A DNA stretch of 9,568 bases. Source: Thermoplasmata archaeon (GTDB lineage Archaea > Thermoplasmatota > Thermoplasmata > SG8-5). Position 1 is the stretch's first letter, and each line of letters starts with the position of its first letter. The DNA lies in assembly GCA_030655715.1 (NCBI GenBank), contig JAUSPR010000255.1, positions 1 to 9,568 on the forward strand, given 5' to 3'. Under the pieces are notes generated by a model, which saw only the letters and a list, made by a program, of their open reading frames with translations, made no database searches and was not told where the DNA came from. The position numbers and the translations under genes are program-made. Below, piece by piece: positions 1 through 7,999 of this stretch.

Positions 1-729
1 CACCATCACGGCGAGGTCACGGTTCATTTCACAAATATAATCTATCCAGAGTACACCATTCCCCAAATACTCGGGTTCGGACCAGTGCACTTCCCGGTTA
101 TCAGGGGTGGCACGGCAATGGTCGCTCCAATGCTGATATTCTGCGTCTGGGTAGGCATTGCCCACATCATGCTTGGCTACATACTGGGATTCAAAAATGT
201 CTGGGTTAAGCATGGATTAAAGCATGCAATACTTGAAAAAGGAGGATGGTGCCTTATCCTGGCCGGTCTCACGCTGTTCGCATTCTCGGCTATGCCGAAA
301 TTGATTGCCGGTGAAGGAATACAGTTCAATGACCCACAGGCGATTGTGGGGCTGGTACTGCTGTGCTCGGGCATAGCTATGGCCTTCATGGTGGAGGGGA
401 TAAACACCCTGTTGGAATTGCCCGGTCTGAGCGGAAATCTGCTTTCCTACACCAGAATTTATGCAATCGGCCTCTCTTCAATCGGAATTGCCATGGCGTT
501 CAATGAGTACATGGCAATGCCAGCTTTAGAATCGGGCGGTTTTGGCATAATCATCGGCATCGCGGTCCTTGTCGGAGGCCATAGCTTGAATCTGGCACTG
601 GGCATCATAGGTCCATTGATACAAACACTGAGGCTGCATTATGTGGAATTCTTCACGAAATTCTACAAGGGCGGCGGAATCAAGTTCAATCCGTTGAAAT
701 ATAGCAGAAAATATACAAAGGAGGTATAG
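1..729 (+). CDS. atpI: A-type ATP synthase subunit I (a-subunit), C-terminal part, 5' truncated by window
   Basis: This is the membrane stator subunit of the A1AO ATP synthase, which forms the ion path against the rotor ring. The frame is open from base 1, so only the last 242 residues are present; the usual length is about 600-700. The visible part is the membrane domain with about five to six hydrophobic segments. The segment SYTRIYAIGLSSIGIA carries the Arg (codon 152 of this fragment) that matches the essential Arg of V/A-type a-subunits (R735 in yeast Vph1p). A second conserved Arg lies in LRLHYVEFF (codon 211), matching the SLRLHWVE motif of that family. It ends with TAG. The ribosome binding site of atpK overlaps its last codons, so the two are one transcript. 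The GTG at 85 is internal, not a start. Identity is very secure. Confidence 0.95.
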   Translation, partial: HHHGEVTVHFTNIIYPEYTIPQILGFGPVHFPVIRGGTAMVAPMLIFCVWVGIAHIMLGYILGFKNVWVKHGLKHAILEKGGWCLILAGLTLFAFSAMPKLIAGEGIQFNDPQAIVGLVLLCSGIAMAFMVEGINTLLELPGLSGNLLSYTRIYAIGLSSIGIAMAFNEYMAMPALESGGFGIIIGIAVLVGGHSLNLALGIIGPLIQTLRLHYVEFFTKFYKGGGIKFNPLKYSRKYTKEV

Positions 730-733
730 AAAA

Positions 734-961
734 ATGGTATTATTCGAAGGAGCAGGAGCAATTGCCATGGCAGCGGCCGCAGTTATCGGCCTTGCAGCAC
801 TGGCAACGGCCTGGGCGGAAAAGGAAATTGGCTCGGCAGCAGTAGGCGCCATGGCAGAAAATGATAAGATATTCGGAAAGGCCCTGATATTGATGGTCAT
901 TCCGGAAACTATCATCATCTTCGGTTTCCTTATTGCCCTATTGATAGTAGGAAAAATCTGA
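734..961 (+). CDS. atpK: A-type ATP synthase subunit K (c / proteolipid rotor ring)
   Basis: This 75-residue proteolipid forms the rotor ring that carries H+ or Na+ past subunit I. It is a single hairpin: helix 1 about residues 5-28, polar loop about 40-47, helix 2 about 49-73. The ion-binding carboxylate is E58 in VIPETIIIFG. Aligned without gaps on the loop-proximal part of helix 1, E29 (in WAEKEIGSAAVG) falls where Na+-type rings have Gln (Q32 of Ilyobacter c, Q110 of Enterococcus NtpK). T59 follows E58, as Ser/Thr does in Na+ rings. The single-hairpin form is the ancestral size, not the fused four-helix form. The start is fixed by an AAGGAGGT-like site at 718-725, 8 bases upstream. atpE follows after 13 bases. 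Family identity is certain; ion specificity is inference. Confidence 0.96.
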   Translation: MVLFEGAGAIAMAAAAVIGLAALATAWAEKEIGSAAVGAMAENDKIFGKALILMVIPETIIIFGFLIALLIVGKI

Positions 962-974
962 ACGAAGTGAGCCA

Positions 975-1547
975 ATGAGTCTTGAAAAGATAGTGAGCAA
1001 GGTAGAGGCAGACAGCAAGGCAGCCGAGAAGGCCATACTTCAGGAAGGCGCCAAGTACAGGAACGAGCAGCTCAAGCTGGCCAATCAGAAGCGTGATGAA
1101 ATCCTCACGGATTTCAGCCAGAAGGCGGAGCAAACAATAACACAACTTCGTGCAAGGGAGGAAGCAGGCCTTGAGATGGAAGTGAAGAAACAGATGCTCG
1201 CTTCCCGCAGGAAAATACTGGACAGTGCCTTCGAGGGAGTTCTGGAGCATTTCCGGAACCTTCCTGCATCCACCAAGAAACAACTGTACGCGGCGCTCAT
1301 GGCCAGGGTGACCAAGGACATCTCCAGCGGAACAATCCATTGTGTTAAAGGTGACGAGGCTCTGTTTTCCGGGTTCTCGGCCTTCACCAAGGGCGAACCA
1401 ATCCAGGGTGTCGGAGGATTCATAGTCAAGAGTTCTGACGGCCGACTGGAGATGGACATGCGTTTCGAGGTCCTGTTAAAAGACCTCTGGGACAGGAATC
1501 TCGGCGAGATTTCTGCGCAGCTGTTCAGCGACGGAGAAACCCAATGA
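975..1547 (+). CDS. atpE: A-type ATP synthase subunit E (peripheral stalk)
   Basis: This 190-residue subunit pairs with subunit H to form the peripheral stalk that holds the A3B3 head still. Residues 1 to about 95 are a long charged, Lys/Glu/Gln-rich helix with no Pro, as expected for the right-handed coiled coil. The C-terminal part is globular and contains the family motif GGFIVKSSDGRLEMDMRFE (about residues 147-165), which contacts the head. Length is normal for the family (about 185-205). The only ribosome-binding sequence is a GTGAG at 967-971, resembling the GGTGAG sites used by atpA and the 9409 gene. It ends by sharing ATGA with atpC, implying coupled translation. The partner gene for H usually lies upstream of I and is outside the window. 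Confidence 0.95.
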   Translation: MSLEKIVSKVEADSKAAEKAILQEGAKYRNEQLKLANQKRDEILTDFSQKAEQTITQLRAREEAGLEMEVKKQMLASRRKILDSAFEGVLEHFRNLPASTKKQLYAALMARVTKDISSGTIHCVKGDEALFSGFSAFTKGEPIQGVGGFIVKSSDGRLEMDMRFEVLLKDLWDRNLGEISAQLFSDGETQ

Positions 1548-2626
1548 GTTCATTCAGCATGCCCACGGTTCCGAGTCTGAAATCAAGTCTTTCGTCTCTG
1601 AATAAAGGCAACTACCCTTATGTCACGGCCAGGGTGAGAGGTAAAAAGAAAAACCTCCTGACTGTCGACACCTACCCGAAGCTGATGAAGATGGGCCCAT
1701 CGCAGATAGCCAGATTGCTAGGCGAAGCCGCATACCACAAGGAAATGACTGAACTAGCTAGCAAGTATTCTGGAAACGAACTTGTCGAACGTGCACTGAA
1801 CCTCAATCTCGCCAGGACATACCGCGAAATACTGGAGTTCAGCAAGGGCGACCTCAGACGGATTCTCGAAGCTTACCTGGATTGGTGGAATGTCTACAAT
1901 ATCAAGGTGATTCTCAGAGGATTGCACCATTACATTCCCAAAGCGGAAATCAAGGATTATCTGGTTCCTGCCGCATCGCTCAGAAAAGATTTTCTGGAAT
2001 CCCTGGTTGACATGGAAACGGTCGATGACGTGGTAACCGCGCTCGGAAAACATGGCTACAGAACTCCCCCGGACGAGGATGTCAAGCAGATATGCGAGGT
2101 GAACTGCGGTCTCAGGCCGGTCGAGGACTACTATGACCGTTCTTATTACGCGAAATTGCTTGAGTCAGCCAAAGGCCGTTCCAAACCTGCGAGAATATAT
2201 CGAACCCTGGTCCAGAGGACGATAGACACGGTTAATGCAGCCAATCTCATGGAGATGTTGCAAGATGGCGTGGACCCGACCCATTTCAGGGAATACATGG
2301 TCCCGGGGGGCGAGAAGCTTTCAGTGGACCGGTTATGCGAGCTTTCGGCCATGAAGCCTGAAGATGCGCTAAAGGCGGTCAAGGAAGCGCTCGGCTCAGA
2401 ACTTGGGGGCGTGGACGCCTCTTCAGCCAATATGGTGGCAATCCAGCTTGATTCCTACCTGATGCAGCTTTCCGGAAAGCTATCCACGATATACCCGCTG
2501 TCCATACTGCCAGTAATCGATTTCATAATCCGCAAGGAGAAGGAAACCACATTTTTGCGAATCATAGTCAAGGGCAAGGAGCATGCCCTTCCTGAAGAGA
2601 AGATAAGGGGGCTGCTGGCCATATGA
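1544..2626 (+). CDS. atpC: A-type ATP synthase subunit C (central stalk socket, V-ATPase d homolog)
   Basis: This 360-residue soluble subunit sits on the cytoplasmic face of the K ring and connects it to the D/F shaft. The N-terminal motif NYPYVTARVRGKKKNLL (about residues 23-39) and the repeated helical pattern with W..YNIKVILRG (about residues 115-125) are typical of the C/d family. Length is normal (about 350-380). The start ATG overlaps the atpE stop (ATGA), with GGAG at 1533-1536 upstream. A second in-frame ATG five codons in (SFS-M) could also serve. The end overlaps atpF. No membrane segment is seen, consistent with a peripheral protein. Confidence 0.94.
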   Translation: MSSFSMPTVPSLKSSLSSLNKGNYPYVTARVRGKKKNLLTVDTYPKLMKMGPSQIARLLGEAAYHKEMTELASKYSGNELVERALNLNLARTYREILEFSKGDLRRILEAYLDWWNVYNIKVILRGLHHYIPKAEIKDYLVPAASLRKDFLESLVDMETVDDVVTALGKHGYRTPPDEDVKQICEVNCGLRPVEDYYDRSYYAKLLESAKGRSKPARIYRTLVQRTIDTVNAANLMEMLQDGVDPTHFREYMVPGGEKLSVDRLCELSAMKPEDALKAVKEALGSELGGVDASSANMVAIQLDSYLMQLSGKLSTIYPLSILPVIDFIIRKEKETTFLRIIVKGKEHALPEEKIRGLLAI

Positions 2627-2925
2627 TGCAAATAGCAGCGGTCGGAAGTGAGGCATTCATACTTGGCTTCAGACTTGCCGGTGTGGATAATGTTTTCACA
2701 GCGGAACAGGACAATATCGAGGTCACAATCCGCAATGCAATTTCCAAGGACCAATTTGGAATATTAATAGTACATGAGGAAGAAGTGAAACATGTATCAG
2801 AACACATGAAGGAATTGATGCTCAGAAGTATCAAGCCAGTCATAATCAAGATTGGCGGCGAAGAGGAAGAATTAAGAAACAAGGTCAAGGCAGCCATTGG
2901 AGTGGACCTTTATGCGTCAAGTTGA
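2623..2925 (+). CDS. atpF: A-type ATP synthase subunit F (central stalk)
   Basis: This 100-residue subunit has a Rossmann-like fold and joins D in the rotating central stalk. Family features are the N-terminal strand IAAVGSEAFILGFRLAGV, the central GILIVHEE strand (about residues 46-53) and the C-terminal AAIGVDLY helix end. Two adjacent ATGs (2623 and 2626) are possible starts. The first gives a 4-base ATGA overlap with atpC, the second a 1-base TGATG overlap. The second matches the shorter N-terminus common in the family (M-x-I/L-A-V-I-G). A gap of 21 bases leads to atpA. Confidence 0.94.
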   Translation: MMQIAAVGSEAFILGFRLAGVDNVFTAEQDNIEVTIRNAISKDQFGILIVHEEEVKHVSEHMKELMLRSIKPVIIKIGGEEEELRNKVKAAIGVDLYASS

Positions 2926-2946
2926 CAATAATTCAGAGGTGAGCAA

Positions 2947-4686
2947 GTGAGCAAGACAGGCGAAGTATACAGGGTCGCGGGGCCAGTCGTAACGGCAAAG
3001 GGAATATTTCCAAAGATGTCAGACGTGGTGCTCGTGGGCAATGAAAAGCTGATGGGCGAGGTAATCAAGATAGTTGGCGACCAATCCATCATTCAGGTTT
3101 ACGAGGAAACCTCCGGTATAAGACCTGGCGAGCCAGTGGTGGACACTGGCGAGAGCATGATGCTGGAACTCGGCCCCGGATTGCTTGGAACGGTCTATGA
3201 CGGCATCCAGCGCCCTCTGTCCGTGCTCATGAAAAGGGAAGGCACCTTCATTCACAGGGGCTCGACCGCCGACGGACTGGACAGATCAGTAAGATGGCCG
3301 ATAACCGTCACCGTGAAGCCAGGGGACATTCTGAAAGGTGGAGACTTCATTGCCGAGACCAAGGAGAAGAACATGGTGCACCGCATCATGGTGCCGCCCA
3401 ATGTCAGCGGCACTGTCGCCGAGGTATTCCCCGGAGAAAAGACAGTGGAAGAGGTCATAGTCAAGCTCACGAACGGCGTTGAATTAAAGCCCATGCACAA
3501 GTGGCCAGTAAGGGTGCCGAGGCCTGTCACGGGCCGTCTGATGCCCGACCTACCACTCACAACCGGTCAGCGCATCCTTGACACATTGTTCCCCCTGGCC
3601 AAGGGTGGCACCGCCGCAATACCGGGCGGCTTCGGAACAGGAAAAACTGTAACGCAGCAACAACTGGCCAAGTGGAGCGATGCTGACATTGTCATCTACG
3701 TGGGCTGCGGCGAGAGGGGAAATGAAATGACCGAAGTTTTAACTGAATTTCCTGAACTGGTGGATCCTAAAACTGGCGACTCGCTCATCAACCGGACAGT
3801 ACTCATAGCCAATACCTCGAACATGCCAGTGGCTGCGAGAGAAGCCTCCGTTTACACCGGTGTGACCATGGCCGAGTATTACCGGGACATGGGTTATGAT
3901 GTCTCACTGATGGCAGATTCCACGTCAAGATGGGCCGAGGCCATGAAGGAGATATCCTCAAGGCTAGAGGAAATGCCCGGAGAAGAAGGTTATCCCGCGT
4001 ACCTCTCATCCAGGCTGTCCCAGTTTTATGAACGTGGGGGCAGAAGCAAGAACCTGAATGGCACTGAAGGCTCAATCTCCATCATCGGCGCAGTATCCCC
4101 GGCAGGCGGCGATTTCTCCGAACCAGTCACTCAAAACACCCTGAGGATCGTCAAGGTATTCTGGGCACTGGACACGAAGCTCAGAGAAAGAAGGCACTTC
4201 CCCGCCATCAACTGGCTAACCTCCTATTCGCTTTACAGCAAAACCCTTGAAACATGGTATCAGGACAATGTGGACCCGGAATGGAAGTCACTCCGCGAAT
4301 GGACAATGACACTGCTCCAGAAGGAAGCGGAACTCCTGGAAATCGCGCAACTGGTTGGTTCAGACGCAATGCCGAAGGAGCAAAGACTCACCCTGGAAAT
4401 GGCCCGAATGGTTCGTGAGATTTTCCTCCAGCAGAACGCATTTCACGAAGTGGACACTTTCAGTTCCATGAAGCGCCAGTTTGCGCTTCTCAATTGCATT
4501 AAAATTTACTCCGACGCTGCATCAGAAGCGCTGGCCAGAAATGTTAGCCTTCAAGACATCGCTTCCCTGCCAGTCAGAACTGAACTAACGCGAGCCAAGT
4601 TCGAGAAGAACATGGATGAGATACTCGCCTCCGTTGCCACGAGGATACGTCCTGACATGGAAAAGCTCAAGGAGGCGGCAATATGA
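2947..4686 (+). CDS. atpA: A-type ATP synthase catalytic subunit A
   Basis: This is the catalytic subunit of the A3B3 head and makes ATP from ADP and phosphate. It has 579 residues, normal for the family, with no intein. The N-terminal beta barrel (about 1-70) is followed by the non-homologous 'bulge' region (about 110-190) that separates A/V-type A subunits from F1 beta. The Walker A motif is GGFGTGKT at 227-234, the catalytic Glu is E256 in GCGERGNE, and the Walker B region is [14 protein letters not shown]. The P-loop differs from the widely studied archaeal GPFGSGKT at two positions. The start is GTG with GAGGTGA at 2936-2942, four bases upstream. The end shares ATGA with atpB, so A and B are probably made in a fixed ratio by coupling. 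Confidence 0.97.
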   Translation: MSKTGEVYRVAGPVVTAKGIFPKMSDVVLVGNEKLMGEVIKIVGDQSIIQVYEETSGIRPGEPVVDTGESMMLELGPGLLGTVYDGIQRPLSVLMKREGTFIHRGSTADGLDRSVRWPITVTVKPGDILKGGDFIAETKEKNMVHRIMVPPNVSGTVAEVFPGEKTVEEVIVKLTNGVELKPMHKWPVRVPRPVTGRLMPDLPLTTGQRILDTLFPLAKGGTAAIPGGFGTGKTVTQQQLAKWSDADIVIYVGCGERGNEMTEVLTEFPELVDPKTGDSLINRTVLIANTSNMPVAAREASVYTGVTMAEYYRDMGYDVSLMADSTSRWAEAMKEISSRLEEMPGEEGYPAYLSSRLSQFYERGGRSKNLNGTEGSISIIGAVSPAGGDFSEPVTQNTLRIVKVFWALDTKLRERRHFPAINWLTSYSLYSKTLETWYQDNVDPEWKSLREWTMTLLQKEAELLEIAQLVGSDAMPKEQRLTLEMARMVREIFLQQNAFHEVDTFSSMKRQFALLNCIKIYSDAASEALARNVSLQDIASLPVRTELTRAKFEKNMDEILASVATRIRPDMEKLKEAAI

Positions 4687-6146
4687 AGGACTACAGGACA
4701 ATCACCAAAATTGCCGGTCCGTTGATATTCGTTGAAAAGACAGACCCGGTAATGTACGGCGAAATGGTGAACATATTGCTTCCTGACGGCACAATCAAGC
4801 GTGGCCAGGTCCTTGATACTTCCCGCGAGATAGTCGTGGTCCAGATATTTGAAGGGACTGCGGGCATCAGCATTTCCTCCGGTGTAAGATTCCTCGGAGA
4901 AACACTGAAAATGCCAGTTTCCAGGGACATCGTGGGGCGCATTCTCTCAGGTTCAGGAGATCCTCTGGACGGAGGCCCGCCGATAATTCCAGATAAAAAA
5001 CTTGATATCAACGGCTCGGCCATCAACCCGTATGCCAGGGAAAGCCCCAAGGAGTTCATTCAAACCGGAATATCCACCATAGACGGTACAAACACTCTAG
5101 TCAGGGGCCAGAAACTTCCGATTTTCTCCGGTTCCGGACTACCCCACAACGAGATGGCACTCCAGATAGCCAGGCAGGCAAAGGTTCGGGGCTCGGACGA
5201 GGATTTCGCAGTGGTATTTGCAGCCATGGGAATCACTCACGAGGAAGCAGAACATTTCATGGACGATTTCGAACGAACAGGCGCGCTGAAACGTGCAGTC
5301 GTGTTCCTCAACCTGGCGGACGACCCGGCAATCGAGCGTCTCATCACGCCCAGAATGGCGCTAACGACCGCGGAATACCTGGCTTTCGAGTTGGACATGC
5401 ATGTGCTGGTCATCATGACCGACCTGACAAATTATTGTGAGGCCCTGAGGCAGATTGGCGCGGCCAGGGAAGAGGTCCCTGGCAGGCGCGGATATCCTGG
5501 TTACATGTACACGGATCTTGCGACTCTGTATGAGCGTGCAGGCAAGGTCAAGGGTAAAAAAGGCTCAATCACCCAGATTCCGATTCTGTCCATGCCCGGC
5601 GATGACATAACGCACCCGATTCCTGATTTAACCGCATACATCACCGAAGGCCAGATTGTGGCCTCCAGAGAACTGCACATGGCCGGTATTTATCCGCCAG
5701 TGAACGTTTCAGCTTCGCTTTCCAGGCTGATGAATGCCGGCATCGGGCCGGAGATGACCAGGGAGGATCATAAGGTGGTAAGCGACCAGCTTTATGCTGC
5801 CTATGCCAGAGGAAAAGATTTGCGAGGCATCGTTGCCATCGTGGGCAAGGAATCTTTATCTGAGACGGACGGAAAATTCCTGGAATTTGCGGATTTATTC
5901 GAGCACAGGTTCATCAGGCAAGACCCAAATGAAAACAGAACTATCGAGGACACACTGGAACTTTCCTGGGAACTGCTGAACAGCATACCGGAAGATGAAT
6001 TGTCAAGAATAGATGCCAAGTTCATCCAGAAATACCATCATGCTCACAGGAACAAGCCTGCCCCTGCGCCTGCCAAGCCAGCTTCTGCCAAACCGGTAGC
6101 ACCCAAGGCGCCAGCACCAGCCAAGGCCCCGAATGTGAAGAAATAG
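4683..6146 (+). CDS. atpB: A-type ATP synthase regulatory subunit B, with Pro/Ala/Lys-rich tail
   Basis: This is the non-catalytic nucleotide-binding partner of A in the A3B3 head. The place of the P-loop is taken by SGSGLPHNE at residues 149-157, the degenerate form typical of B subunits, so ATP is not hydrolysed here. Other family motifs are [48 protein letters not shown] and [20 protein letters not shown]. At 487 residues it is about 20-30 longer than usual. The excess is a low-complexity tail from about residue 458 to the end, made of Pro, Ala and Lys repeats (APAKP-like). The start ATG overlaps the atpA stop, with AAGGAGG at 4669-4675. atpD follows after 9 bases. Confidence 0.97.
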   Translation: MKDYRTITKIAGPLIFVEKTDPVMYGEMVNILLPDGTIKRGQVLDTSREIVVVQIFEGTAGISISSGVRFLGETLKMPVSRDIVGRILSGSGDPLDGGPPIIPDKKLDINGSAINPYARESPKEFIQTGISTIDGTNTLVRGQKLPIFSGSGLPHNEMALQIARQAKVRGSDEDFAVVFAAMGITHEEAEHFMDDFERTGALKRAVVFLNLADDPAIERLITPRMALTTAEYLAFELDMHVLVIMTDLTNYCEALRQIGAAREEVPGRRGYPGYMYTDLATLYERAGKVKGKKGSITQIPILSMPGDDITHPIPDLTAYITEGQIVASRELHMAGIYPPVNVSASLSRLMNAGIGPEMTREDHKVVSDQLYAAYARGKDLRGIVAIVGKESLSETDGKFLEFADLFEHRFIRQDPNENRTIEDTLELSWELLNSIPEDELSRIDAKFIQKYHHAHRNKPAPAPAKPASAKPVAPKAPAPAKAPNVKK

Positions 6147-6155
6147 AGGTAAAGA

Positions 6156-6794
6156 ATGCCAGCACTTGATGTGAAACCGACAAGGACCGAACTTCTCGGA
6201 ATAAAGAAGAAGATAGCAATATCAGAGAGTGGCTACGAGCTTCTGAAAATAAAAATGGAAGGCCTGATAATGAATTTCTTCAAGATACTGGACGAGGCAA
6301 AGGTCGTGAGGAAGAACCTCACTATATTGCACGAGGAAGCGCGTCAGAACATCACCATTGCTTCCACGGTGGAAGGTGCGCTCGCCGTTAAAACCGCAAG
6401 CTTCGCACTGGCCAAGCATCCCGAAGTTACCCTATCATCAAGGAACATCATGGGCGTCACAGTCCCGATAATCAAGGGTTCTACAGTACGTCGAAAAATT
6501 GAGGAACGCGGTTATGGAATAATCGGAACTTCACCATACATCAGCGACGCAGCACGTTCATATGAAAAACTCCTGGAGATCATAATCAAGGCCGCGGAAG
6601 TGGAAACAACCCTGAAAAAGCTTCTGGACGAGATAGAGAAGACCAAGAGGCGCGTGAACGCGCTCGAGTTCCGGGTCATACCTCAGCTCAAGGAGGCCGA
6701 GCGTTTCATCGAACTGCGCCTTGAGGAAATGGAGAGGGAAAACACATTCCGCCTGAAGAAGATAAAGAGCAAGAGGGAGGCCATGGCAATATGA
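6156..6794 (+). CDS. atpD: A-type ATP synthase subunit D (central shaft)
   Basis: This 212-residue subunit is the long helical rotor shaft that turns inside A3B3 and plays the role of F1 gamma. The N-terminal signature is VKPTRTELLGIKKKIAISESGYELLK, quoted here in part as KPTRTELLGIKKKI, near residues 7-20. The C-terminal signature is RRVNALEFRVIPQL. Both terminal segments are long Lys/Glu-rich helices that form the antiparallel coiled coil. Length is normal (about 205-220). GAGGT at 6146-6150, which overlaps the atpB stop region, sets the start five bases downstream. The stop shares ATGA with a further small ORF, so the operon does not end here. Confidence 0.95.
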   Translation: MPALDVKPTRTELLGIKKKIAISESGYELLKIKMEGLIMNFFKILDEAKVVRKNLTILHEEARQNITIASTVEGALAVKTASFALAKHPEVTLSSRNIMGVTVPIIKGSTVRRKIEERGYGIIGTSPYISDAARSYEKLLEIIIKAAEVETTLKKLLDEIEKTKRRVNALEFRVIPQLKEAERFIELRLEEMERENTFRLKKIKSKREAMAI

Positions 6795-6943
6795 GCCAGC
6801 CAATCGACAATATCCTGAATTACACGGAACCGCCGAGCCCGGAGGAGCATCTCAAGAGGTCGCGCATGCTCTGGCTCGTGGCCGCGGTATCACTTTCCAT
6901 GGCTGCGATTGGATATCTTATTATGGCGACGATGATATTGTGA
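6791..6943 (+). CDS. Small single-pass membrane protein overlapping the end of atpD
   Basis: This is a 50-codon ORF (ATG to TGA) that shares ATGA with atpD, the same coupling arrangement used by C, F and B. It is preceded by a good GGGAGG site at 6775-6780, ten bases upstream. The protein has a polar, Pro-containing N-terminal half (to about residue 21), a basic patch (K22, R23, R25) and one hydrophobic helix (about residues 27-50, LWLVAAVSLSMAAIGYLIM). The positive-inside rule predicts a cytoplasmic N-terminus. Its position matches that of the small gene ahaG after ahaD in Methanosarcina mazei, but I see no sequence basis to claim homology. It may be an assembly or accessory factor of the enzyme. 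It may also be unrelated and simply co-transcribed. The coupling and the ribosome binding site make it very likely to be translated. Confidence 0.75.
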   Translation: MSQPIDNILNYTEPPSPEEHLKRSRMLWLVAAVSLSMAAIGYLIMATMIL

Positions 6944-6948
6944 TTATC

Positions 6949-6970
6949 CCCTACATTTAGGGAGATTTTT
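6949..6970 (+). terminator. Hairpin plus T-tract directly after the ATP synthase operon
   Basis: CCCTA (6949-6953) pairs with TAGGG (6958-6962) around a 4-base loop, and TTTTT follows at 6966-6970. It lies five bases after the last stop codon. Archaeal termination depends mainly on T-tracts, so the T5 may matter more than the short stem. Confidence 0.55.
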
Positions 6971-6980
6971 CGAGCAAGCC

Positions 6981-7007
6981 AGATAGTCCGCTGTGGGGGA
7001 CTATTTT
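6981..7007 (+). terminator. Second hairpin with T-tract, backup terminator
   Basis: ATAGTCC (6983-6989) pairs perfectly with GGACTAT (6998-7004), extendable by a G-T and an A-T pair, with an 8-base loop, and runs into TTTT (7004-7007). With the preceding element it makes a tandem terminator arrangement. Two more short hairpins follow without a clear T-tract: TTTCCC/GGGAAA at 7030-7046 and GGCA/TGCC at 7066-7079. Confidence 0.5.
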
Positions 7008-7137
7008 GGTAATTCCTTCTCCGCCAGTATTTCCCGCTCAGGGAAAATAGGGATACAATGTTTAAGGCAAAATCGTGCCCAGGATTGCTGAGATTTTTCT
7101 CTGCTTGAAATAACCCTTTGGTTTCCACATTCTAATA

Positions 7138-7674
7138 TTATAATTTATTTCTAGTGGCTTGCTCTTCAACCCACCATTTATCTTCCAATTCAAGTGGTAA
7201 TTTCCCTTCATCTTCTGCCATTTTACGAAGTTGTGTTTGATATTCCCTATATGGCCTAGGTTCGTCCCATCTTGACCATTTTTTACAAGGACTGGAAATA
7301 CCGCGGCCTTTCGCTTCTTTTATGACATAGTTATCAACTGGCATATGGATACCAGGGTTCGAGCCGTTTATCATTTAAAAATAGCCAGCAATATTTCAGG
7401 GTCATATTAAACCATTTTTGGGCTTGGCCATATGTACATTCTAATCCTTCACCTTTATAATATCGAATTAATTTTTCACAAGACTCTTGGTGCCATTTAT
7501 CGAATGCTGCCTGTGAAGGTTTTAATTTTTCTTTCAACAAAATATCTATTCTATGTGTTACAATTATTTTTGCCTGGGAAAGAATTTTTTTCTCTTGTTA
7601 TTTTATCTTTAGTCTCCCCAAATTGTGTTGTTCGATTCATATCCAGATATGCTTTATTAATAAATGATTTTCAT
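7138..7674 (-). pseudogene. Broken gene of an unrecognised conserved-looking family, three frameshifts
   Basis: Minus-strand reading gives protein-like text in pieces that join only if three indels are repaired. Piece 1 starts at ATG 7674, breaks in the A-run just after it, and continues as SFINKAYLDMNRTTQFGE. A second break is in the run of seven A (7585-7591), leading to ILSQAKIIVTHRIDILLKEK. Piece 3 (FDKWHQESCEKLI, TYGQAQKWFNMTLKYC) breaks near 7345-7350 after LNDKRLEP and resumes as GIHMPVDNYVIKEAKG, ending at TAA 7138-7140. The repaired product is about 177 residues, soluble, and rich in Trp, Tyr and Lys. I do not recognise the family by name. The neighbouring ATP synthase genes have no frameshift, which argues for real decay over poor sequence. 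The AT content is higher than in the operon, so it may be an acquired gene. Confidence 0.6.
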
Positions 7675-7999
7675 ACGTCTTCAGTTAAGGGCGAGCCAGA
7701 CAGATTGAGAACGGTGTGACAACGAGTTCAGGTAAGAGGGTGATTCTGTCTTGCACTTGCGTTTGTCTGAGAGTGAACTACCAGGAATAGGGGGTTAATA
7801 GAGGGGGCTTCGCCACACAGCCAGTATTCTTAACCGAAGACCGATGAAATGATTTTAGGCTAAGTCCTTCGCTACCGAAAGCAATTATTACTAAATTTCG
7901 CAATTGACGAGCATTATAATTTGTCATGTAAATTGAGAAGCGATGCATGAATTAATACTTTTGTTACATGATTGAGAGATGGTCGTACTAAAATCGGAC
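7675..7999. other. Gene-free stretch; possible IS200/IS605-like end remnant at 7773-7811
   Basis: No credible ORF is seen on either strand. GTGAACTACC (7773-7782) and GGGGGCTTC (7803-7811) resemble the paired motifs that often flank the hairpin at one end of IS200/IS605-type elements. Here the segment between them is not palindromic, so the hairpin would be lost. No transposase or TnpB remnant is visible. A 12-base palindrome, TTTATTAATAAA (7653-7664), lies just left of this stretch inside the pseudogene. Confidence 0.2.

Noticed and set aside
526..975. 149-codon minus-strand ORF across atpI/atpK
   Set aside because: Shadow of two securely identified genes on the other strand.
3622..3645. 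Intein in the A-subunit P-loop
   Set aside because: The reading frame passes straight through [17 protein letters not shown] with normal total length, so no intein is present.
7432..7719. 95-codon plus-strand ORF with hydrophobic text
   Set aside because: It is the antisense of the AT-rich minus-strand pseudogene. Its hydrophobicity comes from reading the complement of Lys-rich codons, and it has no ribosome binding site. The minus-strand frames give conserved-looking protein segments.
7675..7999. CRISPR array or tRNA-type attachment site
   Set aside because: No regularly spaced repeats and no tRNA-like fold. Only loose near-repeats (TTCAGTTAAG / TTCAGGTAAG about 48 bases apart) were seen.
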